Assembly: GCA_012184525.1 (NCBI GenBank)
Contig: WOFQ01000091.1
Location: 1 to 63,172, forward strand
Direction: 5' to 3'
Length of the DNA: 63,172 bases
Origin: Xenoacremonium recifei
Lineage: Eukaryota; Ascomycota; Sordariomycetes; Hypocreales; Nectriaceae
Each line of letters opens with the position of its first letter. Position 1 is the first letter of the stretch. The notes under the pieces were generated by a model. It did not search any database. It had not been told where the DNA came from and saw only the letters and a list, made by a program, of their open reading frames with translations. The translations under genes were made by a program, and so were the position numbers. Shown piece after piece: positions 36,261 through 47,387 of the stretch.

Positions 36261-36644
36261 ATGACTCAAACTTCGGGTCCAGCAACTACGCAAGCAACCA
36301 GGCCTACTGTTCATGGCATCGGTGTTACTTCAAGGACGCAATGTGCCCACTGGAAGTCAGATCTGGATATAATTGCCATCCGCCTCAAGTGCTGCAACCA
36401 GTACTATGCCTGCATTACCTGTCATGGGTCGTTATCTGATCACACTCCAAGGGTGTGGCCAGTGGATGAGCGTGATGAAAGAGCAGTTTTATGCGGGAAT
36501 TGCAGCTGCGAACTGACTATATCTCAATATCTTGTCAGCAAGAATTCTTGTCCTAACTGCTCCGCCGGTTTCAACCCAGGCTGCGCTCGGCATTACCACC
36601 TTTACTTTGAGATGCAATCTTACCCCACGGGCGGCGAATCCTAA
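36261..36644 (+). CDS. CHY-type zinc-finger protein (Hot13-like)
   Basis: Single-exon gene, 127 aa, start at the first ATG. The zf-CHY pattern is clear: VHGIGV..TQCAHW..LDIIAIRLKCCNQYYACITCH, then AVLCGNCSCELTISQYL and NSCPNCSAGFNPGC..HYHLYFE. The Cys and His pairs bind zinc. In yeast the family includes Hot13, which helps the Mia40/Erv1 redox relay of the mitochondrial intermembrane space; small fungal relatives like this one are common and mostly uncharacterised. There is no clear partner among its neighbours, which are gene-poor on both sides. Confidence 0.85.
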   Translation: MTQTSGPATTQATRPTVHGIGVTSRTQCAHWKSDLDIIAIRLKCCNQYYACITCHGSLSDHTPRVWPVDERDERAVLCGNCSCELTISQYLVSKNSCPNCSAGFNPGCARHYHLYFEMQSYPTGGES

Positions 36645-37638
36645 AAATCGCACACAGATGATAAATCTCTTAGAGTGGCATTTCACAAGAAAATAAGGTG
36701 TCTGAATCGAACCTCGCCTCTGTTTTATATATGTTAAAGTATCGCTCCTAGATCTCTTCTCATTTTATGCGACCATTCTCCCTGTCGAAATGGTCTATTT
36801 TCCTCAACATTAGCATAAGATTTTTTTCCTACCCAAGTTAAACTCCTATACTCACTCCGATATATTTAGCCGAAGGCCAAGTGCAAGGCTCCGACCATGG
36901 CTGTTCCAATGAAGCCCGCTGCCTCAACGACTTCTTCAATCAACAAGTCATGGATTCTTAGCAAAAATATCTTCAATAGGCATGAATTTCGAGGCCGGGT
37001 ATAGGATGGACAGTTTGGACCAATCATGCAAAAGCCTAACCAAATTAACAGGACCTTCATCGGCAGGTATGCCAAAGGTCTGAAATTTCGCCCCTTCCTG
37101 GATCAAGAACCCGGTCTCCAGACCAGTATCCCTTTGATACAGGCATCATTCGGGGACCCCTTGCTGTGTCGAGAAACGCTCAACGGTTCACCAATCCGAG
37201 CAACACAATATTGCAAAGATTAGCTGCAGAACAGAATCTCTCCCGCAAGTTAGAAGAAAGTCATCCGCCAAGTGCTTCGTTCGTTCTGTGGAATTGGACC
37301 TTACGTGGATGGCGTGTCCATAATTCCTCCCCGGACTTTGTCAAGCAAGCAGACCAATCAAACTCCTTAACGCAAGATAAGTGGCCAATTGCAGCGCTCG
37401 TGGTCAATCAATGACTCAAAGGATCGGAGAAGCAGGCGGGGGGGGGGGGGGGGGGTTGGGGGGGTTTACACAACTCTGTAAGCCGGCTTAAATCGCGCAC
37501 TTTAAATGTTTGCAAGAGTAGACAAGAGCAACTATTATTCAATCTCACTGGCTCGAGTAAACCTCGCCTCATACAGTTATCTAGTTTCATCTATCAGGAG
37601 CATACTATTATCGTCATACACGTTATTGGCCCTTAAAA
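36645..37638. other. Intergenic with an 18-G homopolymer
   Basis: About 1 kb. It contains an 18-base G run (37438-37455), TT, and a 7-base G run (37458-37464). Frames at 37026-37223 and 37166-37414 are unrecognised. Likely promoter of the small Dabb gene to the right. Confidence 0.45.
37438..37464 (+). repeat. Poly-G tract
   Basis: Eighteen G, two T, seven G. Such runs are rare in fungal DNA, can form G-quadruplexes and are prone to length errors in sequencing. Confidence 0.9.
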
Positions 37639-37961
37639 ATGCCAATCTATCACATCGGTCAGAAATTCTTTTCACAGCCTATGGCATACTCCGCTTCCTG
37701 CAGTTGCCTTGTTACTAAACAGATTCATCTGCAGTACTATTTAAGCTCAACCCCGGGGTTACCGAGGCTCAGCTAGCGGAACTCCGGTCAGCCGGGGAGG
37801 CGATGGTGGGAGTTGTTCCTGGTCTCAAGAGCTTTGAACTTGGTCCACCCCTGGCAAGTACTGCACATCGAGCACAAGGATTCGATTTGGGTCTTATCAC
37901 AGTAATGGATACGGAAGAACAAGTTCTAGCTTATGCAGAACACGTTGCGCACCAAAAGTAG
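37639..37961 (+). CDS. Dabb (stress-responsive A/B barrel) domain protein
   Basis: Exon 1 is only 19 nt (37639-37657, MPIYHI plus one base), intron 37658-37734 (77 nt), exon 2 37735-37961. The sum is 246 nt, 81 aa. The joined start MPIYHIVLFKLNPGVTEAQL and the following GEAMVGVVPGLKSFELGPPL, HRAQGFDLGLITVMD and YAEHVAHQK match the Dabb domain over its full usual length, with the His after VxLFKL-type strand 1. These proteins are dimeric alpha+beta barrels; some fungal and plant members act as small cyclases or hydrolases, others are stress proteins. The role here is unknown. The ATG lies just before the only splice donor that restores the domain. Confidence 0.8.
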
Positions 37962-38652
37962 GGTCATCTTACATCCATTTCATTGCAGGCTAACATAAGG
38001 GGTGGCGATAGGGTTCACAAAATTCGAGAGGCGATTTGTTACGAGACTTTGGCCTATGACATGGTAGTCTAAATTAATAATTATTAATTAACTATCTACC
38101 TATGCGAAGTCTATCAGTGAAACTCTACTTAGTGCGATTGATCGTTTCAGCTTTTGTCGAGGTGTGAGGCCTTGGCCTACTGGTGGCACGCAGGCGAAGG
38201 AGCCCGTCATTTACGTAGGCAGTGTGCATACACGCCTTCAAAGGCTGAATGGCCTAAGAATTCACACTGTGCTCGTATTCAGCTGATCAGGGAAAGGAAT
38301 CTCCGAGACGCTTTGTAAAAGCTGAACAACTTTGGAGCCTGCATGACGTATCCATGCCCGAAGCAGAATCTGGGGCCCCACGGGGCCGGAGTTGGTGGTG
38401 GGGCGTCGGTTCGGTGCTCCCCCGCCGCCGCCACGGTGTTCTCCGGACTTTATACGAATTAAGAAACATGTAGACATACCTTTATTAACTCCCGGGATTG
38501 CGGCCGTGTTAATTGATGCAGATTGAGTGTGACACTGATCAAAAAGACCACTGTTACATTCATAAACTTTCATAAACTCATCAGTTCTTATCAACGCGTG
38601 AAACGTTGCCGGTGACATCCATCAACAGCTTGTGAACAAAGCACTTAGAAAC
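37962..38652. other. Intergenic, no supported gene
   Basis: About 690 bp between the Dabb and SDR genes. A minus-strand frame at 38262-38618 is Pro/Arg-rich and looks compositional. Contains the promoter of the SDR gene. Confidence 0.4.
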
Positions 38653-39598
38653 ATGGCAACTCAAGGAAGACTAGCTGGCAAGGTTGCCATTGTCACAGGT
38701 GTGTGCCCCTATCCAGATTAATACGTCAAAGGACAATACGTAATCAGCTTCTTAGGCGGAGGCTCTGGCTTCGGACTTTCCATTTCCGAGGTCTATGCCC
38801 GCGAGGGTTGTCAATTGGTCATTGGCGACCTCAACACTGCCGGAGCCGCACATATCGCCGAGAAATACCCAGCCTCCGTCGTGCTGCAGCAGATGAACGT
38901 AACGAAACGGGCCGACTGGGACTCTGCTGTTGCTGTAGCTCATGAGAAGTTCGGCAAACTCGATATCGTTGTCAACAACGCAGGAACAAGCTACAAGAAC
39001 AAGCCCTCGCTTGAGGTTACCGAGGCTGAGTTTGCGAAGTGTTTTGATGTTAATGTCCTGGGGATTTTCCATAGTGTAGCCGCGGTCTTCCCGGGGTTCG
39101 TTAAGAAGAAGAGTGGTATTATGGTGAACATCAGCAGCTGCGGGGCTTCGCGACCTAGGCAAGGTCTAGTATGGTATAACGCCAGCAAAGGCGCTGTCTC
39201 TAATGTGAGTATTCATTACATAGAGTTGGGATCCGAATTTCTAAACTAACCTCTCTTTTTTTCGGCAATTAGGCTACACAGGGCCTCGCTCTTGAGTACG
39301 GACCCCATCAAATCCGCGTGAACAGCATATGCCCTCTCCTATGCGGAACGGGTCTGTAAGTCAATCTAACGCAGCATTGGTTGTTGCCAAGTATTAATCT
39401 TAAATTTAATACAGATTTGAGAGTTTTGCAGGTGTCCCCGATACCCCTGAAAACCGGCAGAAGTTCCTTGGCAACGTGCCATTAGGTCGATTGACTGAGA
39501 CTGTGGATGTCGCCAATGCTGCACTATTCCTGGCAAGCGATGAATCATCATTCTTGACTGGTGTAAACTTGAATGTGGACGGCGGCAGAACTATATAA
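38653..39598 (+). CDS. Short-chain dehydrogenase/reductase (classical SDR)
   Basis: Four exons: 38653-38698, 38756-39204, 39273-39355, 39415-39598; 762 nt, 253 aa, phases consistent. The NAD(P) loop TGGGSGFG is rebuilt across intron 1 (acceptor TTCTTAG at 38755). NNAG, the catalytic Ser region VNISSCGASRP, and the YNASK motif with Tyr and Lys are all present. The Asp after strand 2 (VIGDLN) favours NAD over NADP. The C-terminus GVNLNVDGGRTI is the classical SDR end. Cytosolic oxidoreductase of unknown alcohol or ketone substrate; the closest general type is 3-oxoacyl-ACP reductase/glucose dehydrogenase-like. No obvious cluster partner on either side. Confidence 0.9.
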
Positions 39599-39922
39599 CT
39601 CAGCCCCCTAGATCTTCTTCTGTGAGTCTGAGAACAGAATATATCAATACGCAAAGCCATGCACGCTAAAATCACCGCATCGGAATACGTAAAGCTGCAG
39701 TGACGTTGATTTCTCCCCTAATTTTATGCTATCCAATTCTCAGGGAAAATAAAAAAAGGAATCATTTGGACGACCTTAGTCATCGTAGCCTGATGCATAA
39801 ACCTCGTTGTGGACCTTTTACTGTAATAACTTGTCAAGTATCAGATGAGACATGATATGATAGGTTCGCCGTGTTTCCATCTTTTAATTGAATCATTTTC
39901 TCTTTATTCTCGGGATGACATT
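39599..39922. other. Intergenic between converging genes
   Basis: 324 bp between the SDR stop and the stop of the minus-strand regulator. AT-rich, no feature seen. Confidence 0.4.
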
Positions 39923-42900
39923 TCAGGTGAATTTGCTCACAGTCTGATGGAACTTTTTAGCAAGTCCCCAGACGCTCAACTTCGCCAGAGCATCCAAAGC
40001 CCCCTGCTTTACCGCTCCAAAGCTACGCGATTGGCAAATATTCGTTACAGCGCCTAGAGAAGCTGGTCCTCCTACCTCAATCCAGCGATCTACTTGTTTC
40101 ATAGTCTCTTGATCCCGCATCCACGGAATTACATCTAGCCTCACTACTTGATGTTGAATTTCCCTTGCATCGTACTCTTCGAATGGGAAAAACCTGACGA
40201 AAGCAAGGATAAAGGCATATCCCATAAACGTACTTAACGTTTCACACGGGGTATTGATGGTGCAGTCCCTTGCAACCACTGTTATGACTGCCGAGTGGAA
40301 GACGAGTCGTCTAGCACTCATTGGGTTAGTCTTGAAGATGTACCGGAGACGGTCTTTGGCGGCCTCGGCGGACCGAAAAGACGGATGATGAGCTTCTATT
40401 CCGGAGTTACGGAATGCGCTGATAACGAGATCCATGGTTTCGTCGCCCGAGCAGATGAGGTGCGAGCGATGGTGGGTTAGACTAAGGACACTTGAATTCG
40501 TTATTACTTGACTCAAGGACTTGAATTGACCAAAAAAAAAAAATATCATGGAGAAGGGACTTTGGCTTACTTCATATTGACGACATCCGCAGTGCATGTC
40601 GGTTTGCCAAGAGAAACCTCTAATGTCGAAAGTGCTCCGAGTAAGTTTTGTCTTGTTTCATAATGAGCCTCCGTCAACGAAGGCATTCCTAGGAAACCCG
40701 GTGCAGATGAATCTTGAACTTCTTTTAGGTCGTGAAGTATACGTCCGATAGCAACAGCACACAACCGTAGGGACCACGCTGGAGCATGGTGGGGAACTAT
40801 GCCAGTGGACATAATTTCTCGCAACGTAGGATAGAAGAGAAGCCCGGCCGGTGGGCTGGAAGCAAAAGACACGAGGGCAGCCCAAGCTCGAGCTGAATGG
40901 GCCTCCCAAATACTCTCGCTGCAGGGCAATCGTGATGGAAGCTCGGCAATGCGGAAGGCTGCTCGCTTCGATGTCATTGTCGATAATGTACAATCAAACT
41001 CGAAAATAGACCAGGACATTCGCTTTGCGGTCTCTTTATCCCGCCACGCTCGCCAGGCCTGGTCTAATTCAGCATCGCTCATTGCTTTCAGCATCCCAGA
41101 GTCCAATACAAGACAGTCTGGAATTGAGCTGACGCTGCTCTCAGAAGAAAGAATGCCAAGTCCACGCAAGTTTGTGACTAAGAGTCCTCTTGATGCATCC
41201 GCAATTTCGTAGAGACGTCGATTCCCAGTTCCCAGGGCGTAAATCTGATGGAAATATGAGGCAGTGATATATTCTTTATTCCTGAAGGCGGAGCTATCTT
41301 GCTGGCCCTGCGTGGAAGGAAAGTCAGTTCGGGCAAGTTCACTTCAACTAGGGCTAGCAGGAAACAAGTTACCATCCAGAATAGTGCTCGTTGAGTTATC
41401 TCAGCGAACAAAGCAGACACTTCGCTAGATCCTTCGGCATTCGAATAGCTAGCTCCGAGGCAAGCCATAGCTGCTGACAGGTGCGTTGCACACTTTTCGA
41501 TTCGCCATGTTGGTTTGTGAATAACAGGGTACACGTTGTGGAACTCGGCAAAAAATACCCTTGTGAATTCGCCAAGAAATGCTACCGCTGGCATGACCTC
41601 GAGAGCAGGGGCATCATTGAGTGAGGGGATTTGCGGAGCAGAAAGAACCTTGATTAAATCACTGAGTATATCCTTCTGGATAATTGGACGAGAAGCGACC
41701 GTCTGCTCAAGAACCTGCTTCAGGGGAGGCAACTTGATTTTCCTGAACCCTTTATTGGAGGGATAGTCAAATGGCCAAGTCTCGTTGCCGCCTTGGTCAA
41801 GCACCCCAGGCCAGTTTCTCTTGTTCTCTCCATCTTTGGAAGTTATGCCGTGTCTGTGTCTCGTTTCATGTCTGTTGGCTTGAACAGCAGTACTGTCCAT
41901 TTCGCTGGTAACCTCCTTTTGGGAATTACTGTCGCCCGAAAATTCTGGCCCTACACTTGTATGGGACAACTCTGTTCTGTCTCTGGGAGTGTCGCCAACA
42001 GATACGCCAGAACTAAGACCATCTGGCTCGGTCTCGCCTCCCAACAGGGTATCCCAACCGCAGAGGTCGACATGAAGAGGATCTAAGGGCAAGTCAAAGA
42101 CACAGGGGACCACGCTATTGTGCTCAAGTTCCCCGGGGTCATGCGGCTCAGAGCACTCTCCCAAGAGGTGGTGGAGTTGTTGAGCTTCACCTTCTGCCTG
42201 CAAAGTTTCCTGTTGCTCGTGCATAACCTCATGAAGGTTATAGTCTGGATAAAGAACACCACCTGCTGATGAAGGAAGGGGAGAACTAGTAAAACTAAAG
42301 TCTCTGACATTAGCCTCACATTCGTTCCTTGCCGCAATCACTTCAGGATTCATGACGGATTCTGCCATGGCTAGTGTCTGTTCAATATCAGATTGTCTGG
42401 GGATGGAATCACCATCTACCAAGGGTGTTTTCTGGACATCAAGACTGGTTACGCTTAGTCCTTGCAGAACATTGGCTGCATCCGCTAGGTCCTCAAGATT
42501 TGCGAGGCGTCCATCCTCTTGAAGGCGTATCTTGTTTGATTGAAAGGACTCTTGTATAGGTTGGACCGTTGGGGCGACACTGCCAGTACTATAAACACAC
42601 TGATCGGGGCTCTTCCGACAGGCAGTGCATGGTACTTCTCGAGAGCATCGCAGTTTGTACCTTATGCATCGTTGGCATGACTTCTTGCGGCTGTTGCGAC
42701 GCGTGGCCTGATCTGGGCCATGAACGCTTCGTTTATGTCGCTGATAGACGTCTTTTCGGGAGAACGATCTGCCGCAAAGTTGACAATGGAATGTCTTGAC
42801 AGCGACCCTGTCAAACAATAAGTCAACGCCCAATAAAGGAATAGGAGTAGAATAACAAGCCTTACTCTGAATGTCTCTTCAAATGGCGTTGCAAATGTGC

Positions 42901-43061
42901 AGGGCGTGAGAGGCGCGTGTCGCAGATGTCGCAAACATATTCGCGTCTTTGGTGCTCAGAACGAGTCTTGCTAGGGATGAGCTTACAGCATAAGAATTAA
43001 GGATGGAGGATCATTGGCGACTCACCGACAAAGATGCATCTGAGCCAGGAGAAGACTCCAT
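39923..43061 (-). CDS. C2H2 plus Zn2Cys6 dual-finger transcription factor
   Basis: Five exons: 43061-43026, 42966-42866, 42807-41373, 41307-40571, 40481-39923; 2868 nt, 955 aa, phases consistent. The N-terminus MESSPGSDASLS is followed by two C2H2 fingers (CDICDTRLSRPAHLQRHLKRH and CQLCGRSFSRKDVYQRHKRSVH). A Zn2Cys6 cluster comes next (CQRCIRYKLRCSREVPCTACRKSPDQC). The C-terminal half carries a fungal-specific regulator region (FFAEFHNVYPVIHKPTWR, SYFHQIYALGTGNRRLYEIADASRGL, ETAKRMSWSIFEFDCTLS). This C2H2+Zn2Cys6 arrangement is known in filamentous fungi. Nuclear. Its stop side faces the SDR gene; its start faces the 3' end of the aldehyde dehydrogenase gene, a possible target. Confidence 0.85.
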
Positions 43062-43694
43062 CACGCGGGCAGTATCTGCATTTCCAGAGAAGTCTGTGCC
43101 ATACGTCAATAGAGAGTATCAGGACAATACGGTGCGTCGGGAAAAGGGAAAACAATGAATGACCTTAGAACGCGGGGAAACCTGAGAGCTTGAACTAATT
43201 AGGCTGAGATCGGCGGGCTAAAGGTGTCGGACATAGACGCGGAGATAGGGGCTGGCTAGGCCATCGGAGTTGGTGGCGGGGAGGGAGCCTCTGCAGGGCA
43301 CGTGGTTGTCAGAACGGCGTGACATCACGAAGGAGCTGGAACCTTGCAAGGAGACAAAAAGACACGTTGACCGAGTTAAGATGCGAAATTAGTCACAACT
43401 ACGGAGTAGCTCTTTATAAGTCACGTTTCCTAAAACGTGTCAAGACCCAGCCTTACCCTAGAACTCAAGCTTACAAGGAGTGGGATTAAGAAGGCCGCAC
43501 CAAAGTACGATGCTTTAAAGAAGTGATTATTTCTAATGACGGGCCGTAAATTTCAATGTTTCAATATTCAGGGAGTGAAAGTTTTGTAGTTATATCAGAC
43601 CGTGAATTGCTTTTCACCGGGAAATATGTGGAGAATGAGAAAGATCAAATAATCTATTTCCAGACAATTAACTAACTCATTTGACCGATATTGT
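43062..43694. other. Regulator promoter / aldehyde dehydrogenase 3' region
   Basis: 633 bp upstream of the dual-finger regulator and downstream of the aldehyde dehydrogenase stop. No repeats or RNA genes seen. Confidence 0.4.
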
Positions 43695-45532
43695 TTAATA
43701 ATGGCCCTCCAAAGTCATGGTACCTGTCTTAGTGATGAGATACTCGTTGATAGCAACGTCCTTGCCGGATTCCTTTCCAAAGCCTGAGTCTTTGATACCT
43801 CCGAAAGGTGATTCGGCAGCGGATGAATTACCTGAAGTCACGATTAAATTAGTGTTCGTAGTTGCAGCAGCCTCGCATTTAGAAACCTACCAGTGTTCAT
43901 TCCAATCATCCCGGCTTCCAAATTCTCCAGCAGTCGCCACGTACGATCTATGTTTTTGGTGAAGAAATACGAGGCCAGACCCATGCTAGTATTATTTGCG
44001 TGCTCGACAGCTTCCTCCTCAGTATCAAAAGGCAAGAGAGCTAACAGAGGCCCAAAGGTTTCCTCTTCTGCCACCTTCATGCCAGCGACAACATCACTGA
44101 TAACCGTAGGTTCGAAATAATAGCCCCCATATTTCTCAATTCTTTTACCACCGATTAGAACGGTAGCGCCCAGGCGTGTGGCGTCATCAATCTGGCCGAT
44201 AACTTTGCTGAGACCTGTCGGTACCGTCAGCGGTCCCATGGTAGTATCCTTGTCCATCCCGTGGCCAACTTGGAGTTCTCGTGTACGATCAGTGATGAGT
44301 TTCGAAAATTCAGAGTAGACGCCCCGTTGAACGTAGACACGGTTAGCAGTGATACACGCTTGTCCCGCATGCCGAAATTTCAAGGCCATTAACGCTAGAG
44401 AGAATTTCAGCCAAAAGTAGATTGGAAATCAATGACTCAGATACTCACCATTCGCAGCTTGATCAAGGTTTGCATCATTAAAGATGAGGAATGGGCAATT
44501 GCCTCCAAGCTCAAGCGTGAGTTTCTTGAGGCTACCGGCGCAGTGACTTGCAAGAAGTTTCCCAACTCTGGTCTATAGATCGTCAACTAAGCTTATCTTG
44601 AAAATGATATTGCGTTGATGGGCACGCACTGATCCGGTGAACGTGACCTTCTTCACAAGAGCGTGCTTGCAAAGAGCCTCGCTGAGATCAGGGGTGTTTT
44701 GAAGCGTTGTTGGCATGACATTGAAGACGCCCTTCTCAAACCCAGCGGCCTCTGCTAGATGGGCTAGTGCTAAAGCAGACAATGGAGTTTCTGGAGATGG
44801 CTTGGCAATCATAGTGCAGCCGGCAGCCAAGGCTGTAGCAGCCTTTCGGAGAATCATGCTAACGGCAAGACTTTTGTTAGTGACGTTTCCAGAACTACCA
44901 TGGCAGAACTAGTGCTTACGCAATAGGAAAATTCCATGGGACAAGTGCTGCTGTAACACCAATTGGCTGCTTAATAGTGAACACACGACGGCCTGGGATA
45001 GAAGCCGGGAAGGTAGTGCCTTGAACTCTCTCAGCTTCCGCAGCAAACCACCGGGTGAAGGAAGCAGCATATTCAACCTCCCCGTGTGCTTCAGACAGAG
45101 GTTTGCCCGTTTCGTAGACGAGAATTCTTGCCAGATCGTCCTTGTGTTGGCGGATTAGTTTATCCCATTTGCTGAGCTTGTCGGCTCGATCTCTAGGAGT
45201 AGTCGTTCGGTATTTCAAAAAAGCTTGATACGCTGCTTGGACTGCATGCTCAACATCCTCGGCTGCCATATCACTACAGGTAGCCCAGACTTTGCCAGAT
45301 CCAGGGTCTACAAAATTCAGAACATACTTACTACAAACCACGAAAATAAAACTCACCGACGATGTCAAATCGCTTCCCCGACTTGGCCTCTACCCATTGC
45401 CCGTTGATGTAACCTTGGTTCTGGAAGATCTCTGGAGCCTGAAGGCCCAGCTGGGGTGCACAAAGATTAGTTTATATCCTGGGAATGTGTCTTTAACCCA
45501 CTTACGCAAGTCGGCGCCTTTTCTTTGGCCAT
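43695..45532 (-). CDS. Aldehyde dehydrogenase, succinate-semialdehyde dehydrogenase type
   Basis: Seven exons: 45532-45506, 45450-45357, 45307-44920, 44858-44630, 44572-44449, 44394-43891, 43831-43695; 1503 nt, 500 aa, phases consistent. Motifs: PWNFPIAMILRKAATALAAGCTMIAKPSPETP (substrate/NAD region), FTGS (NAD loop), LELGGNCPF with the general-base Glu, HAGQACITANR with the catalytic Cys, EETFGPLLALLPF and SPFGGIKDSGFGKES near the end. The QACITANR context is typical of succinate-semialdehyde dehydrogenases, which finish the GABA shunt, though close paralogues act on other semialdehydes. No clear mitochondrial signal. Its promoter carries repeated CTCCGATT, and the C2H2/Zn2Cys6 regulator lies just downstream. 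Confidence 0.88.
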
Positions 45533-46271
45533 GATAGTTCCGTCGGTGCAGTCGGGACGCAAAGGCTTATCGTTGTTTGAGACGGAATTTTCAACTCTCT
45601 CTTCTATTCGAGTATTGAGAGCCAACTGCTGGATACGTCTCGGAGCTCTTTTGTAGCACGTTTTCTACAGAGTAATCTCTGATATCCACACCATATTGGC
45701 ATGAATCGGAGGTAACTTAAGCCCCGCCGCTTCTCCATATTTGTGTTGCTGTTTGCCCCGCGTGAACTCCGATTTCCTCGGATGATCCACACCAAATCGG
45801 AGTTTCACTCACTCACAGATACAAGGTTATGACCTTTTTGAAGAGCCTCAAACGGCTTGTCTAGTGCCAGGCTTGCATCTCCTCTGCTTAGACTCCCATC
45901 ACTGAAGAGAGCGGTGATCACGCATTGCAATCTCCTTGGAAGTGAATGCCGAGAACACAAACCGAATCTCCGATGTTCAGAGATCGAGACCCAAAATCTC
46001 CTGATTGCGGTCTCCGATTGAAAATGGCAGGTCTTGGATTGCTCTTATGTCAAGAGTGTTAATGATGGGAAACTAAGTACAATTACGAGGCGTCTATTGT
46101 ATAGAACAAGCGCCTGAAACATGAGACTGTGACCTGCATGGGAAATACGAAAGTAGACGAATGTATCTGAGCTTCATATGAAGATAGTAATTCTAAATGC
46201 ACAGAGAATCTCATTTCTATACAGGGGCAAACTAACTAGGAGGCTTCACTACAGATACTTTAGTAAGCCAT
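45533..46271. promoter_or_regulatory. Aldehyde dehydrogenase promoter with CTCCGATT repeats
   Basis: 739 bp. The octamer CTCCGATT or its complement AATCGGAG occurs at 45704-45711, 45767-45774, 45795-45802 and 46012-46019, with a one-mismatch copy at 45968-45975. All lie 170-490 bp upstream of the aldehyde dehydrogenase ATG, in both orientations. CGG-triplet content fits a zinc-cluster regulator. Confidence 0.5.
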
Positions 46272-47387
46272 TCAAAATAGCTTCTGCAAGTTCTCCCTGA
46301 TTGATGCTCCAAGCCCCTTAGTGGATGCCGAACCACCCATGTCCTTTGTCCTGAGCCCACTCTCCAGAGTTAGGTTAACGGCATCTTCAATAGCCTTAGC
46401 CTCTGTAAACATGCCAAAGCTGTAGCGAAGCATCAGAGCCACGCTGAGGATAGCGCCAATGGGGTTCGCAATACCCTGCCCAGCAATGTCAGGGGCAGAG
46501 CCGTGCACAGGCTCGTAAAAGCCCTTGACTGGCTTCAGTTCCGGTGACCACTCCGACGCCGGAAGATCGGCGAGACAGCCCGACGGCAACACTCCCAGGG
46601 TTCCGGGGATCACCGCAGCCAGGTCAGAGAGCAGGTCGCCAAAGGTGTTGTCAGCGACAATGACGCCGTTGAACATGGTAGGTCGAGTCATCATCAGAGT
46701 CGTTGCGCTATCTGCTAGCTGGTGCACCAGCTCTACCTCGGGAAACTCTTTTGTTATCGTCTCTTCAACGACACGTCGCCAGAGTCGCGACGAGGCAAGA
46801 ACATTTGCTTTATCACAGCTGATAACCTTCTTCTCTGGTACGGCAGATGACATGGCCAAACTTGCCGCCATGCGTGCGATGCGCTCGATCTCGAAACGCT
46901 TGTAGCTCCAGAGGTCAGACGCGAAGTCAGGCTCCTCTACCTTGGGACCGTAGAAGGCACCGCCGCAGTTCTCTCGCAAGACAATATACTTGGTGCCTCG
47001 AACAAGCTCGTCTCTCAGAGGCGATTTTCCTGCAGCAAAGTATTCTGTAGGGCGGATGTTGGCGTACACATCCGTAACCTCTCGTAGTCGCAGGGTTGCT
47101 CCCTCGGGACCCTCGAAACCGCGACGCATGCCGTCCCACTTTGGACCCCCAACAGCTCCCATAAGGATTGCGTCGCATTTTCTTCCTTGTTCGAGAGTCT
47201 CATCCGTGACAGAGGTTCCATGTGTGTCGATTGAGCAACCGCCAAATAGTCGGGGAACAAATGAGAAAGTGGCTCGCCCTTTGGAAGACTCCGAGAGGAC
47301 TTCCAAAACCGCTCGGGCTTCTTCTGTGACTTCTGGACCGATTCCATCGCCCCCCAGAAGCAAGACAGAATACTCTGGCTTCGACAT
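46272..47387 (-). CDS. 3-isopropylmalate dehydrogenase (leucine pathway or paralogue)
   Basis: Single exon, 371 aa, start at MSKPEYSVLLLGGDGIGPEV (the frame opens upstream only from a CTG). It catalyses NAD-dependent oxidative decarboxylation of 3-isopropylmalate, the third committed step to leucine. Family landmarks: GAVGGPKWD, the active-site ENCGGAFYGPKVE region (RENxGGxY), SCDKANVLASSRLWR, DNTFGDLLSDLAAVIPG and FYEPVHGSAPDIAGQGIANP. All substrate and metal residues I know of appear intact, and the length is normal for fungi. No intron. Whether this is the main Leu2 or a second copy cannot be told from this window; the accessory surroundings favour a paralogue. Divergent from a Dal5-type transporter. 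Confidence 0.93.
   Translation of the reverse strand: MSKPEYSVLLLGGDGIGPEVTEEARAVLEVLSESSKGRATFSFVPRLFGGCSIDTHGTSVTDETLEQGRKCDAILMGAVGGPKWDGMRRGFEGPEGATLRLREVTDVYANIRPTEYFAAGKSPLRDELVRGTKYIVLRENCGGAFYGPKVEEPDFASDLWSYKRFEIERIARMAASLAMSSAVPEKKVISCDKANVLASSRLWRRVVEETITKEFPEVELVHQLADSATTLMMTRPTMFNGVIVADNTFGDLLSDLAAVIPGTLGVLPSGCLADLPASEWSPELKPVKGFYEPVHGSAPDIAGQGIANPIGAILSVALMLRYSFGMFTEAKAIEDAVNLTLESGLRTKDMGGSASTKGLGASIRENLQKLF

Noticed and set aside
37026..37414. Two overlapping frames before the poly-G tract
   Set aside because: No homology pattern that I recognise, and the frames do not join by plausible splice sites.
42569..42799. Plus-strand frame rich in Cys
   Set aside because: It is antisense to the zinc-finger exon of the regulator; the Cys content reflects the opposite strand.
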